A stretch of DNA of 48,474 nt from positions 1-48,474 of the forward strand of contig JASCOJ010000005.1 of assembly GCA_029959645.1 (NCBI GenBank). Direction: 5' to 3'. Below are positions 1 to 8,386 of this stretch, piece after piece. Positions within the stretch are counted from its first letter, which is position 1. Each line of letters opens with the position of its first letter. The translations under genes were made by a program, and so were the position numbers. Origin of the DNA: Microbacteriaceae bacterium PS02332. GTDB taxonomy: Bacteria; Actinomycetota; Actinomycetes; Actinomycetales; Microbacteriaceae. The notes below the pieces were generated by a model. The model was not told where the DNA came from. It saw only the letters and a list, made by a program, of their open reading frames with translations, and did no database searches.

Positions 1-2
1 CG

Positions 3-104
3 ACCGCGCAGGTGGCCCGCCACGGTGGCGGCGGCGGCGGCGGCGGCGGCTTCGCTCCCCTCGCCCTCCACCCCCTCGCCGAGGGAGCAGACGACGTCGG
101 GTGA
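3..104 (+). CDS. Possible C-terminal end of a protein entering from the left edge
   Basis: Reading from base 3, an open frame runs from the window edge to a TGA at 102-104. It has G or C at nearly every third codon position, as the real genes here do. The peptide has a run of nine glycines encoded by a GGC microsatellite (27-50), followed by an ordinary-looking tail ending ADDVG. I do not recognise the family, and only 33 residues are visible. A large hairpin overlaps the stop codon, as expected for a terminator. The alternative is that this is noncoding contig-end sequence. Confidence 0.35.
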   Translation, partial: TAQVARHGGGGGGGGGFAPLALHPLAEGADDVG

Positions 105-137
105 CCCGGCCTGACCCGACGATTCCTGCTCCCTCGG
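79..137. terminator. Nested hairpin between convergent genes
   Basis: Perfect 12-bp arms (79-90 with 126-137) surround a second perfect 8-bp pair (95-102 with 114-121). Both pairs share one centre at base 108, separated by a 4x4 internal loop. It lies between the 3' end of the putative left-edge gene and the 3' end of the MATE gene, so it probably terminates transcription from both sides. There is no clear U-tract, which is usual in actinobacteria. Confidence 0.6.
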
Positions 138-150
138 TGACCGCGGGGGC

Positions 151-223
151 GCGAGGTGCGGGGCGAGCGGGTGTGCGGGCGCGCGAGGTGCGGGGTGGGT
201 GCGCGGGGGCGCGAGGTGCGGGG
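151..223. repeat. Three direct copies of GCGAGGTGCGGGG
   Basis: The 13-mer GCGAGGTGCGGGG occurs at 151-163, 183-195 and 211-223, with GC-rich spacers (periods 32 and 28 bp). It sits just downstream of the MATE stop codon. No gene is visible here and no function is evident. Confidence 0.7.
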
Positions 224-233
224 CGCGCGGGCG

Positions 234-1571
234 TCAGCGCGCGAGTGCGGCGGCGATCCAGCCCGGGCGGTGAGCGCGGAGGCCGAGGGTGACGGCCCGG
301 ACGCCGATGTACCCGAACGAGAAGACCGCCCACAGCGCCGCGAGACCGGCGCCGAACGCCCAGAGCAGCGGCAGGTACACGGCGAGGTTCACGACGCCGG
401 CGAGGGCGAGGTACCGGGCGTCCCCGGCGCCGATGAGGACCCCGTCGAGCACGAACACGTAGCCCGCGACCGGCATCCCCGCCGCGATGACGACGAGCAC
501 CACCGGCAGTGCGTGCTGCACCGCGGCGGACCCGGAGAACACCGGCCCGAGCACCCCGCTCACGGCGAGTGTGAGCAGCCCGAGCAGCACGCCGCCGACC
601 ACCCCGAGCAGGACGAGCCGTCGCGTCACGAGCCGCACCCGGTCAGGGTCGCGCGCACCGAGTGCGTGGCCGACGAGGGCCTGCCCGGCGATGGCGAGGG
701 CGTCGAGTGCGAACGCGAGCGTCCCGAACACCGTGAGCCCCACCTGCGTCGTCGCCAACCCCGTCGTCCCGAGTCCGGTCGCCGCCGCGACGGTCGCGAG
801 CATCGCCACCCGGAGTGACGCGGTCCGGAGGAAGAGCCAGGCCCCGGACCGCAGGGCGCGGGCGACCCCGGACGCCCCGGGCCGGAGCGGTGCCCCGACC
901 GCGCGTGCCGCCCGGACGGCGATCACCACGTAGACCGCGGCCATCGCCCACTGCGTGACGACCGTGCCGACGGCGGACCCGACGACACCGAGGCCGACGC
1001 CGTAGATGAGCACCGCGTTGAGCAGCCCGTTCGCCACGAACCCGACGGTCGCGACGACGAGGGGTGTGCGGGTGTCCTGGAGGCCCCGCAGCAGTCCCGT
1101 CGAGGCCGTCACCACGAGGATCCCCGGCAGGCCGACCAGCGACACGAGCAGGTAGGCCGTACCGGCGTCGGTCACCGCCGGGGCGGCGCCGAAGAGCCCG
1201 AGGGCCGGCCCGGCGAGCGGCCACCCGACGAGGGCGAGGACGACCCCGAGTCCCAGCGCCAGCCACATCCCGTCGATGCCAGCGTGCACCGCAGCGCGAC
1301 GGTCACCGGACCCGAGTGCCCGGGCGACGGCGGGGGTCGTCGCGTAGGCGAGGAAGACGAGGAGGCCCGTGACCGTCTGCAGGACGGCGCTCGCGACGCC
1401 GACACCCGCGAGCGGCACCGCACCCAGGTGCCCGACGAGTGCCGTGTCGGTGAGCAGGAACAGCGGTTCCACGACCAGCGCGCCGAGTGCCGGCAGGGCC
1501 AACCGGACGATGTCGCGGTCGACGGCACGGCGGGCCGCACGGGCGGCTGGCGGTGCGGACGGGGCGGACAC
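234..1571 (-). CDS. MATE family efflux transporter (DinF-like)
   Basis: This is a 445-residue polytopic membrane protein with about twelve hydrophobic segments in two similar halves, the normal size and layout of MATE exporters. These use an H+ or Na+ gradient to expel cationic drugs or metabolites across the cytoplasmic membrane. The N-terminal stretch DIVRLALPALGALVVEPLF matches the first helix of the DinF subgroup, and the motif TDTALVGHLG follows. The start is a GTG preceded by no strong ribosome site. The gene is divergent from the GAP-family gene with only 32 bp between starts, so the promoters must overlap. The substrate cannot be told from sequence. Confidence 0.9.
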   Translation of the reverse strand: MSAPSAPPAARAARRAVDRDIVRLALPALGALVVEPLFLLTDTALVGHLGAVPLAGVGVASAVLQTVTGLLVFLAYATTPAVARALGSGDRRAAVHAGIDGMWLALGLGVVLALVGWPLAGPALGLFGAAPAVTDAGTAYLLVSLVGLPGILVVTASTGLLRGLQDTRTPLVVATVGFVANGLLNAVLIYGVGLGVVGSAVGTVVTQWAMAAVYVVIAVRAARAVGAPLRPGASGVARALRSGAWLFLRTASLRVAMLATVAAATGLGTTGLATTQVGLTVFGTLAFALDALAIAGQALVGHALGARDPDRVRLVTRRLVLLGVVGGVLLGLLTLAVSGVLGPVFSGSAAVQHALPVVLVVIAAGMPVAGYVFVLDGVLIGAGDARYLALAGVVNLAVYLPLLWAFGAGLAALWAVFSFGYIGVRAVTLGLRAHRPGWIAAALAR

Positions 1572-1591
1572 CAGGACATCCTGCCGGACGG

Positions 1592-1597
1592 TACGGT
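1592..1597 (+). promoter_or_regulatory. -10 hexamer TACGGT, leaderless start of the GAP-family gene
   Basis: TACGGT ends 6 nt before the GTG at 1604, with no Shine-Dalgarno between. This spacing places the transcription start at or beside the start codon and supports that GTG over upstream codons. Confidence 0.5.
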
Positions 1598-1603
1598 CAG
1601 CGT

Positions 1604-2272
1604 GTGGACGTGACCGCCGCTCTGCTCCCCGCGGTGCTCGGCATCGCGGCGAGCCCGCTGGTCATCGCGTCCGTCGTCTTCCTGCTCGGTCACCGGGGCG
1701 GGTACGGCTCGGCAGCGGCCTGTGCCTCCGGCTGGGTCCTGGCCGTCGCCGGTGCCCTCGTGGTCGCCGTGCTGCTCGGCGAGCGGCTGCCGGCTCCGGG
1801 TTCCGGGGGCACGGACGTCCGGGCGGTCGTGTCGCTCGTCGCCGGTGTCGTGCTGCTCGGACTCGCGGTGTGGCAGTGGCTCGTGCGGCGCCTGCCCGAC
1901 GGTCGACCCCGGAGCACGCGGTGGGCGGACGCGGTGGAGGCGGTGGGACCCGCACGGGCGTTCGGTGTCGGGGTCGCGTGGCTCGTCACCAACCCGAAGG
2001 CGCTCGTGCTGTCGCTGACCGCGGGGCTCGAACTCGGGGACGCGGAACCGTCGCTCGCGGTGCTCATCGGCCTGGGGACGGCGTACGTGCTGCTGGCCGG
2101 GTCGACGGCCCTGCTGCCGATCGGGCTCGCGGTCGCACTCGGACCGCGCGCACGCCGCCCGCTCGAGCTGACCCGGGGTGCGATCGCCCGCTGGGGGTCG
2201 ATCACGCTCGTCGTGGTCCTCGCGGTCCTCGGCGTCGTCCAGCTGGCGACGGGCCTGGCGGCGATGCGCTGA
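1604..2272 (+). CDS. GAP family membrane protein
   Basis: This 222-residue protein has six hydrophobic segments and resembles the GAP (Sap, sulfolipid-addressing) family, distant relatives of LysE exporters. The N-terminal half carries ASPLVIASVVFLLG and the centre has a TNPKALVLSLTAG segment, both typical of that family. In mycobacteria relatives help move glycolipids across the membrane; here the cargo is unknown. I chose the GTG at 1604 because the protein then begins directly with its first membrane helix and a TACGGT hexamer lies 6 nt upstream; an upstream extension would be arginine-rich and unlike the family. It is convergent with the uracil permease gene. Confidence 0.75.
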   Translation: MDVTAALLPAVLGIAASPLVIASVVFLLGHRGGYGSAAACASGWVLAVAGALVVAVLLGERLPAPGSGGTDVRAVVSLVAGVVLLGLAVWQWLVRRLPDGRPRSTRWADAVEAVGPARAFGVGVAWLVTNPKALVLSLTAGLELGDAEPSLAVLIGLGTAYVLLAGSTALLPIGLAVALGPRARRPLELTRGAIARWGSITLVVVLAVLGVVQLATGLAAMR

Positions 2273-2347
2273 GGTCGCCTGCTGTTCGGCCGACCGGCGT
2301 CCGTGCGGCCGTCGACAGGAGGTGCCGGAATCGGCCGCCGACGGTGC

Positions 2348-2382
2348 GGAACCACGGACCGGACAGGTCGCGCCGTGGTTCC
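2348..2382. terminator. Bidirectional hairpin terminator
   Basis: Perfect 10-bp arms GGAACCACGG (2348-2357) and CCGTGGTTCC (2373-2382) with a 15-nt loop lie between the convergent GAP-family and permease genes. Confidence 0.65.
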
Positions 2383-2417
2383 AGCCGTCCTGGGGACGCG
2401 GCGTTCCGGTGCCGGGG

Positions 2418-3755
2418 TCAGTCGGCGCGGGGCTCCGCGGGGATGCCCGCCGTCGCCGCCCGTGCCGCGGCGGAGGCCGACCCGGGCTCGGTGTCGGTCC
2501 CGCGGGCCCGACCGACCAGGTCCATCACGTGGTAGACGACGATGGCCGCGACCGTGCCGATGATGATGCCGCCGAAGGACGCCCCACCGAACGCGAAGGT
2601 GAAGTCCGCGATGCCCATGATGAGCGCGATGCCCGCGGTGAGCTGGTTCTTCGGCTTGGCGAAGTCCACGCGGTTCTCGACCCAAATCCGGATGCCGATG
2701 ACGCCGATCAGGCCGTACAGGGCCGTGGTCGCACCGCCGAGTACCCCGGCCGGGACGCTCGAGATGACCGCACCGATCTTCGGGGAGAGCCCGAGCAGCA
2801 CCGCCGCGATCGCGGCGACCCAGTACGCCGCCGTCGAGAACACGCGCGTCGCCGCCATCACGCCGATGTTCTCGCCGTAGGTGGTCGTCGCCGACCCACC
2901 GCCGAGGCCGGCGAGCACGGTCGAGATCCCGTCGGCGAAGAGCGCACGACCGGTCAGGGGTGTGAGGTCGCGGCCCGTGAGCTGTCCGACACCCTTCACG
3001 TGGCCGACGTTCTCGGCGATGAGGGCCAGCACGACGGGGAGGAACCCGAGGTAGACGGCGAGCTGCCCGGCGTCGAAGGCCGGCGCCGTGAAGGTCGGCA
3101 GCCCGAGCCACGGGGCGTCGGAGACCTTCGACAGGTCGACCCCGCCCCCGATGAGCGCGGCGACGTAGCCGACGACCACCCCGACGACGATCGAGAGGCG
3201 ACCGATCAGGCCGCGGAAGAGCACGGTGCAGAGGACGATCGCGGCCAGGGTGATGACGGCGACGACCGGTGCGGCCACGAAGTTCTGCTTCGCCGTCGGC
3301 GCGAGGTTGAAGCCGATGAGCGCCACGATCGCGCCGGACACCACCGGGGGCATCAGCCGGTCGATCCACCCCGCACCGGCGAGGTGCACGACGAGCCCGA
3401 CGACGGCGAGCAGGGCGCCGACCACGATGATGCCGGACAGGGCGAGCGGGATGCCGCCGATCTTCGTCGCGGCCCCGATCGGCGCGAGGAACGCGAACGA
3501 CGACCCGAGGTAGCTCGGCAGCCGGTTGCCGGTGACGAGCAGGAACAGGATCGTGCCGATGCCGCTGAACAGCAGTGTGGTCGACGGCGGGAACCCGGTG
3601 ATGAGGGGAACGAGGAACGTCGCGCCGAACATCGCGACGACGTGCTGGACCCCGAGGCCCACCGTCCGACCCCAGGTGAGGCGTTCGTCCGGCGCGACGA
3701 TGGTCGAGGCGGAGACGGTCGTGCCGTCGCCGTGCAGCTTCCACGGGAGTCCCAT
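2418..3755 (-). CDS. Uracil-xanthine permease (NCS2/SLC23 family)
   Basis: This 445-residue nucleobase:proton symporter of the cytoplasmic membrane is the usual length for UraA-type proteins. The family signature is visible as YGENIGVMAATRVFS in the second half, where the Glu contacts the base, and many glycine-rich transmembrane helices follow. The start at 3755 (MGLPWKLHG) is preferred over an upstream GTG because TACCGT lies 6 nt before it and the N-terminus then matches the family. Substrate is probably uracil, possibly xanthine; no pyrimidine salvage or uric acid genes adjoin it, so context does not decide. Confidence 0.88.
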   Translation of the reverse strand: MGLPWKLHGDGTTVSASTIVAPDERLTWGRTVGLGVQHVVAMFGATFLVPLITGFPPSTTLLFSGIGTILFLLVTGNRLPSYLGSSFAFLAPIGAATKIGGIPLALSGIIVVGALLAVVGLVVHLAGAGWIDRLMPPVVSGAIVALIGFNLAPTAKQNFVAAPVVAVITLAAIVLCTVLFRGLIGRLSIVVGVVVGYVAALIGGGVDLSKVSDAPWLGLPTFTAPAFDAGQLAVYLGFLPVVLALIAENVGHVKGVGQLTGRDLTPLTGRALFADGISTVLAGLGGGSATTTYGENIGVMAATRVFSTAAYWVAAIAAVLLGLSPKIGAVISSVPAGVLGGATTALYGLIGVIGIRIWVENRVDFAKPKNQLTAGIALIMGIADFTFAFGGASFGGIIIGTVAAIVVYHVMDLVGRARGTDTEPGSASAAARAATAGIPAEPRAD

Positions 3756-3761
3756 GCGATG

Positions 3762-3767
3762 ACGGTA
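3762..3767 (-). promoter_or_regulatory. -10 hexamer TACCGT, leaderless start of the permease
   Basis: On the minus strand TACCGT ends 6 nt before the ATG whose first base is 3755, with no ribosome site in between. Confidence 0.5.
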
Positions 3768-3859
3768 CCGGGGTCGGCGGGTCTCCGGGAGGCCTGTGGA
3801 CAACCGGACGGGGCGGTGATGTGCTGGATATGGTGTGTGGGACACCACGAGGAGATCCC

Positions 3860-5272
3860 ATGCGAACCACCCACCACGTCCTGGTCCCCGCCGCCCTCGG
3901 CGCGCTCGCGCTCGGGCTGCTCACCGCCGTGCCCGCCGCGGCGACGACCCCGCCGCCGTCGGCGTCACCCGGGCGCACGGCCGCGAGCACACCCGACGTC
4001 GTCGACGGCTTCACCGCCGGCGTCCGGTCGATCGACCACGGGCGCGGGGTCGTCACCCTCGTCGGCACCGTGCCACCGGGCGCCGGCGTGGAGCTCGGCG
4101 GCGACGTCGTCGCGCCCGTCCGGACGGAGGGGGACGCCGACGGCCGATGGGAGGCGCAGGTGCAGGTCCGGCACGGGAAGCACGTCGTCCGGGCGACGTC
4201 GGCGGTCAGCGGTCAGGTGATCGACATCCCGGTCGAGGCGCTGGTCCTCGTCCCGCCGACGATGTCCGTGCGCATCGACGGCATCAGCCGGACCATGACG
4301 ATCGACGGGAAGGGCCACCCCGGCGCGCACTGGGTCGTCAGCGACGGCGCGCACGTCCTCGCCGAGACGGACGCCCGCGACGACGGCACCTGGCAGGTGG
4401 TCGTGACCGGCCTGGCCTTCGGTCGTCTGCCGATCGAGGCGGCACAGTACTTCGACGGCACGCTGAACGGCGGCGTCGACGACGAGTACGTCGTCCGGGG
4501 TGACGCCGTCGTGGAGCACGCGAGTGCTTCGCGGGAGACCGACCTGGTCAGTCTGCGGGGGCGGGCGCCGGCGGGCACGACCCTCGCCTTCGTCGACGCC
4601 GACGGCCCGGTGACCGGTGCCGACGGCGCACCCATCACGACCCGGGTCGCCGCCGACACGACGTGGCACGTCGAGCTGCCGGTCCCCGCAGCCGGCCGGC
4701 TGTACCGGGTGACGGTCGTGACGGTCGACGGCGACGACGAGGTGGGCCGCACCGAGGCGCGGGTGACGGTGCCGACGGCCCTGACCGGGACGGTCGAGGA
4801 ACTCCCGGACGGCCGTGTCCGACTCAGCGGCACCGGGGAACCCGGTGGCACCGTCACGCTCGAGTCGGACGGGGGCGACACCCTCGTGGACGCGCACGGG
4901 GCGCCGCTCCGCACGGACATCGGCCGACGCTGGGAGCTGGTGGTCCCGCGTGACGCGCTGCCGGCCACGGAGGTCGTGGCCCACCAGCGCGTGCGGGACG
5001 TCGAGCAGGGTGCGCTCCACCTGGTCCTGCCGAAGGCACCAGGGGGCGGGTCCGCGGGGCGCGGGGAGGCCGGGGCCGGTCAGGAGGCCCGGCACCGGAC
5101 CGCCGCTCCGCTCCGGGCCGCCACCGGGCACCGTGCCGGCGACGGTCGACTCGCGTACACCGGCGCCGAGCTGACCGGCGGGGTCACGACCGCGGCCGCC
5201 CTGCTGGCCGCCGGCCTCGGTCTGCTGCAGCTCCGACGGGCGGCCCGTCGCCGCGCCGCCGACCGCGGGTGA
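3860..5272 (+). CDS. Secreted Ig-like surface protein with LAYTG sorting signal
   Basis: This 470-residue exported protein begins with a signal peptide (residues 1 to about 27, ending PAAAT). The body is a string of Ig-like beta-sandwich modules with recurring phrases such as LVGTVPPGAG, LRGRAPAGTT and LSGTGEPGG followed by a D.W..V motif. The C-terminus has a cell-wall sorting arrangement: LAYTG at residues 431-435, a hydrophobic stretch and an RRAARRR tail. LAxTG is the pentapeptide used by class E sortases of high-GC actinobacteria, so the protein is probably covalently attached to peptidoglycan. The ATG at 3860 has a good GAGGAG site. Ligand unknown; no sortase gene is in the window. The partial protein at the right edge has the same type of modules. 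Confidence 0.8.
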   Translation: MRTTHHVLVPAALGALALGLLTAVPAAATTPPPSASPGRTAASTPDVVDGFTAGVRSIDHGRGVVTLVGTVPPGAGVELGGDVVAPVRTEGDADGRWEAQVQVRHGKHVVRATSAVSGQVIDIPVEALVLVPPTMSVRIDGISRTMTIDGKGHPGAHWVVSDGAHVLAETDARDDGTWQVVVTGLAFGRLPIEAAQYFDGTLNGGVDDEYVVRGDAVVEHASASRETDLVSLRGRAPAGTTLAFVDADGPVTGADGAPITTRVAADTTWHVELPVPAAGRLYRVTVVTVDGDDEVGRTEARVTVPTALTGTVEELPDGRVRLSGTGEPGGTVTLESDGGDTLVDAHGAPLRTDIGRRWELVVPRDALPATEVVAHQRVRDVEQGALHLVLPKAPGGGSAGRGEAGAGQEARHRTAAPLRAATGHRAGDGRLAYTGAELTGGVTTAAALLAAGLGLLQLRRAARRRAADRG

Positions 5273-5304
5273 GCGTCCCCCGGGTGGGCGCGGGCGACGG
5301 TGGC

Positions 5305-5310
5305 TATCGT
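5305..5310 (+). promoter_or_regulatory. -10 hexamer TATCGT, leaderless start of the M13 peptidase
   Basis: TATCGT ends 6 nt before the ATG at 5317. There is no Shine-Dalgarno, so translation probably begins on a leaderless message. Confidence 0.55.
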
Positions 5311-5316
5311 TGGACC

Positions 5317-7281
5317 ATGACCGACGTCGCAGGCACCACCGGAATCCGCACCGACGAGCTCGACCCGTCGGTGCGCCCCCAGGACGACCTCTACCGGCAC
5401 GTCAACGGCCGGTGGGTCGCCGAGACGCCGATCCCCGACGACAAGGCGCGCTACGGCTCCTTCACCGTCCTCGCGGAGGAGGCCGAGGCGGCCGTCCGCA
5501 CCATCGTCGAGCGGTCGCAGCAGGCTGCCCCGGGGACGGAGGAGCGCAAGGTCGGCGACCTCTTCACGTCCTTCATGGACGAGGTCCGCCTCGAGCAGCT
5601 CGGCACCGCGCCGATCGAACCGCTCCTGGCCGACATCGCCCAGATCGAGGACGTCCGCGACGTCATCCGCATGGTGGGACGGTTCGAGCGCCTCGGCCTG
5701 CCGAGCTTCATCCAGCTCTTCGTCGACAACGACCCGGGTGACCCGGAGTCCTACGTCGTGTTCCTCGAGCAGTCCGGCCTCGGCCTGCCCGACGAGTCGT
5801 ACTACCGCGAGGACCGCTTCGCCGAGATCCGCGACAAGTACCGGGAGTTCGTCGGGTCCATGTTCCCGCTCGCCGGGTACGACGAGAGTGCCGACCGCAC
5901 CGAGCACGTGATCCGGCTCGAGACCGCGCTCGCCGCCCAGCACTGGGACAACGTCGCCACCCGCGACAGCCAGGCCACGTACAACAAGATGCCGTGGTCC
6001 GAGGTCGCGGCGCTCGCCGAGGGCGTCGACCTCCGCCTCTGGTGGGAGGCGATCGACGCACCCGCCGGTGCCTTCGAGACCGTCGTCGTGCGCGAGCCGT
6101 CGTTCCTCACCGGTCTCGCACAGCTGCTGCGCGAGCAGCCGCTGCCGGTTTGGAAGGACTGGCTCTGCTGGCAGGTCATCCGCGGCTCCGCGGCGTACCT
6201 GACGAGCGGCTTCTCGGCGACGAACTTCTCCTTCTACGGCACCGCGCTCACCGGCGCCCCCAAGCAGCGCGAGCGGTGGAAGCGCGGTGTCTCCCTCGTC
6301 GAGGGTGCGATGGGCGAGGCCGTCGGACGTGTCTACGTGCAGGAGCACTTCGACGAGACCTCGAAGGCGACGATGGACGACCTCGTCGCGAACCTCGTCG
6401 AGGCGTACCGGCAGAGCATCACGGCGCTCGAGTGGATGACAGACGAGACCCGCGCCCGGGCCCTCGACAAGCTCGACAAGTTCACGCCGAAGATCGGGTA
6501 CCCCGTGAAGTGGCGCGACTACGCGGCGCTGCCGATCACGGCGGACGACCTGCTCGGCAACGTCCGGGCGACCGCGTCGTTCCAGGTCGACCGCGAGCTC
6601 GGCAAGGTCAGCCGCCCGATCGACCGCGACGAGTGGTTCATGACGCCGCAGACGATCAACGCCTACTACAACCCCGGCTTCAACGAGATCGTGTTCCCGG
6701 CGGCCATCCTGCAGTTCCCGTTCTTCGAGGCCTCCCGGGACGCAGCCGCCAACTACGGCGCGATCGGTGCGGTCATCGGGCACGAGATCGGCCACGGCTT
6801 CGACGACCAGGGCTCGCAGTACGACGGCGACGGCCGGCTGGACAACTGGTGGACCGAGGCCGACCGGCAGGCGTTCGAGGAGCGCACGAAGGCCCTCATC
6901 GCCCAGTACGACGCCCTCGTCCCGACCGAGGTGCCGGACGGGCACGTCAACGGTTCCCTCACGATCGGCGAGAACATCGGCGACCTCGGTGGACTGTCGA
7001 TCGCGTGGAAGGCCTACCTGATCTCGCTCGACGGTGCCGAGCCGCCGGTGATCGACGGCCTGACCGGGGCCGAGCGCTTCTTCCTGAGCTGGGCGCAGGC
7101 CTGGCGCATGGCGATCCGCCCGGAGGAGGCCGCGCGACTGCTCAGCATCGACCCGCACTCGCCCAACGAGTTCCGCTGCAACCAGATCGTGCGGAACATC
7201 GACGTGTACTACGACACCTTCGACGTCTCGGCCGACGACGCGATGTACCTCGCCCCTGCCGAGCGCGTCGCCATCTGGTGA
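5317..7281 (+). CDS. M13 family zinc metallopeptidase (PepO/neprilysin type)
   Basis: This 654-residue endopeptidase has the usual length of bacterial M13 enzymes. It shows the zinc motif HEIGH (residues 489-493, followed by GFDDQGSQYD) and the downstream ENIGD (552-556) that supplies the third zinc ligand Glu and the supporting Asp. An NAYYNPGFNEIVFPAAILQ segment binds substrate backbone. There is no signal peptide, so it probably acts in the cytoplasm on oligopeptides. The C-terminus ends VAIW, lacking the cysteine of the mammalian CxxW tail. Its TGA shares one base with the ATG of the next gene (TGATG), so the two are translationally coupled. Confidence 0.93.
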   Translation: MTDVAGTTGIRTDELDPSVRPQDDLYRHVNGRWVAETPIPDDKARYGSFTVLAEEAEAAVRTIVERSQQAAPGTEERKVGDLFTSFMDEVRLEQLGTAPIEPLLADIAQIEDVRDVIRMVGRFERLGLPSFIQLFVDNDPGDPESYVVFLEQSGLGLPDESYYREDRFAEIRDKYREFVGSMFPLAGYDESADRTEHVIRLETALAAQHWDNVATRDSQATYNKMPWSEVAALAEGVDLRLWWEAIDAPAGAFETVVVREPSFLTGLAQLLREQPLPVWKDWLCWQVIRGSAAYLTSGFSATNFSFYGTALTGAPKQRERWKRGVSLVEGAMGEAVGRVYVQEHFDETSKATMDDLVANLVEAYRQSITALEWMTDETRARALDKLDKFTPKIGYPVKWRDYAALPITADDLLGNVRATASFQVDRELGKVSRPIDRDEWFMTPQTINAYYNPGFNEIVFPAAILQFPFFEASRDAAANYGAIGAVIGHEIGHGFDDQGSQYDGDGRLDNWWTEADRQAFEERTKALIAQYDALVPTEVPDGHVNGSLTIGENIGDLGGLSIAWKAYLISLDGAEPPVIDGLTGAERFFLSWAQAWRMAIRPEEAARLLSIDPHSPNEFRCNQIVRNIDVYYDTFDVSADDAMYLAPAERVAIW

Positions 7282-8342
7282 TGACCGAGCCGGACGCGAC
7301 CCCGCCGTCGCGCCGGCGGCGTGACGACCGCTCCGGCGCGGACGAGCAGCACGAGCAGCACGAGCACCGTCCCGCGCCTGCGCACGCCGCGGCGGAGCGG
7401 GAGCCGGTCGACGGACCGACGACCCGCGCCGCCGCGGCGCATGCCCGTGCACGGCGCACGACCGAGGGCAGCCGACCCCGCGGCCGGCACAGCGGCGGGG
7501 TCGACGACCGGTTCACGGCGACGGAGGAGGCCCTGGGCGCCCTGGCCGTCGACGGCGCGGGCGTCAGCGCCTCCGTCATCGACACGTCGACCGGGAAGGC
7601 GCTGCTGGCGATCGACGACCGCCTGGTCCAGCCCGTCGGGACGCTCGGTCGGGTCCTCCTGCTCATCGAGGTCGCGGCCCAGCTGCAGGAGGGCCGGCTG
7701 CACGGCGACCGCCTGCAGCGCATGGCCCGCGACACCGCGACCGGCGCCGGGCTGTGGCAGTTCCTCCAGGAACCCGTCATGCAGGTGCCCGACCTCGCGA
7801 CCCTGGTCGGTGCGACAGCGGACGCCTGGGCGACGAACGCCCTGCTGACGACCGTCGGCATCGACGCCGTCCGTGCCCGTGCGGAGTCGCTCGGCATCGA
7901 CCGGACGGCGCTCATCGACCGGGTGCGGGACCGCCGTGGTCCGGACGACGCCCCGGACGTCTCGGTGGCGGCGGCCCGTGAGCTCGCCTGGTTGTTCCGG
8001 GGGCTCGCCCTGGGCGAGATCGTGGACGACGCGGTGTCGAACCGCGTCCTCGGATGGTGTTCCCTCGCGGCGGACCTCTCCCTCGTCGCCGGGGCGTTCG
8101 GCCTCGACCCGTTGGCGCACCGGGCACTCGACCACGGCCTCCAGGCCGTCGCCGTCACCGGGTCCGGTGTCGGCGTCCGTGCCGAGGCGGGGATCCTCCG
8201 CGGGCCGGGGTCGTCCGTGAGCTACGCGGTGACGGTGACCTTCGCGGACGACTCGCTGCAGCGGCGCCTCGCGGTCGTCGAGGCGCTCCGCACGATGGGC
8301 ACAGACGTGCTCGAGGTCGTGCACGCCCGCGCCCGCCGCTGA
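7281..8342 (+). CDS. Beta-lactamase-fold protein with lost catalytic residues
   Basis: This 353-residue protein has a disordered, charged N-terminus (1-75, rich in R, H, E, Q, A) and then a domain whose order of secondary structure and key blocks follows class A serine beta-lactamases. The blocks are present but their catalytic residues are not. SxxK reads TLGR (121-124), SDN reads ADA (180-182, before the typical TNALLTTVG) and KTG reads VTG (292-294, within VTGSGVG). No signal peptide or membrane segment is evident. It is best read as a non-catalytic homologue, perhaps binding a peptide or cell-wall fragment or partnering the M13 peptidase to which it is coupled. The family assignment is my reading of motif order; a structure prediction would test it. 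Confidence 0.65.
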   Translation: MTEPDATPPSRRRRDDRSGADEQHEQHEHRPAPAHAAAEREPVDGPTTRAAAAHARARRTTEGSRPRGRHSGGVDDRFTATEEALGALAVDGAGVSASVIDTSTGKALLAIDDRLVQPVGTLGRVLLLIEVAAQLQEGRLHGDRLQRMARDTATGAGLWQFLQEPVMQVPDLATLVGATADAWATNALLTTVGIDAVRARAESLGIDRTALIDRVRDRRGPDDAPDVSVAAARELAWLFRGLALGEIVDDAVSNRVLGWCSLAADLSLVAGAFGLDPLAHRALDHGLQAVAVTGSGVGVRAEAGILRGPGSSVSYAVTVTFADDSLQRRLAVVEALRTMGTDVLEVVHARARR

Positions 8343-8367
8343 CCGCCGCGACACGGTCGCGCGGCGG
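8343..8367. terminator. GC hairpin between convergent genes
   Basis: Arms CCGCCGCG (8343-8350) and CGCGGCGG (8360-8367) with a 9-nt loop follow directly on the stop codon of the preceding gene and lie before the 3' end of the lipoprotein gene. Confidence 0.45.
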
Positions 8368-8386
8368 CGCCGTGGCGGCGGCCCGG

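Noticed and set aside
156-818. Long open frames opposite and alongside real genes throughout the window
   Set aside because: At this GC content antisense and shifted frames stay open by chance; they are Arg/Pro/Ala-rich, lack motifs and overlap well-supported genes.
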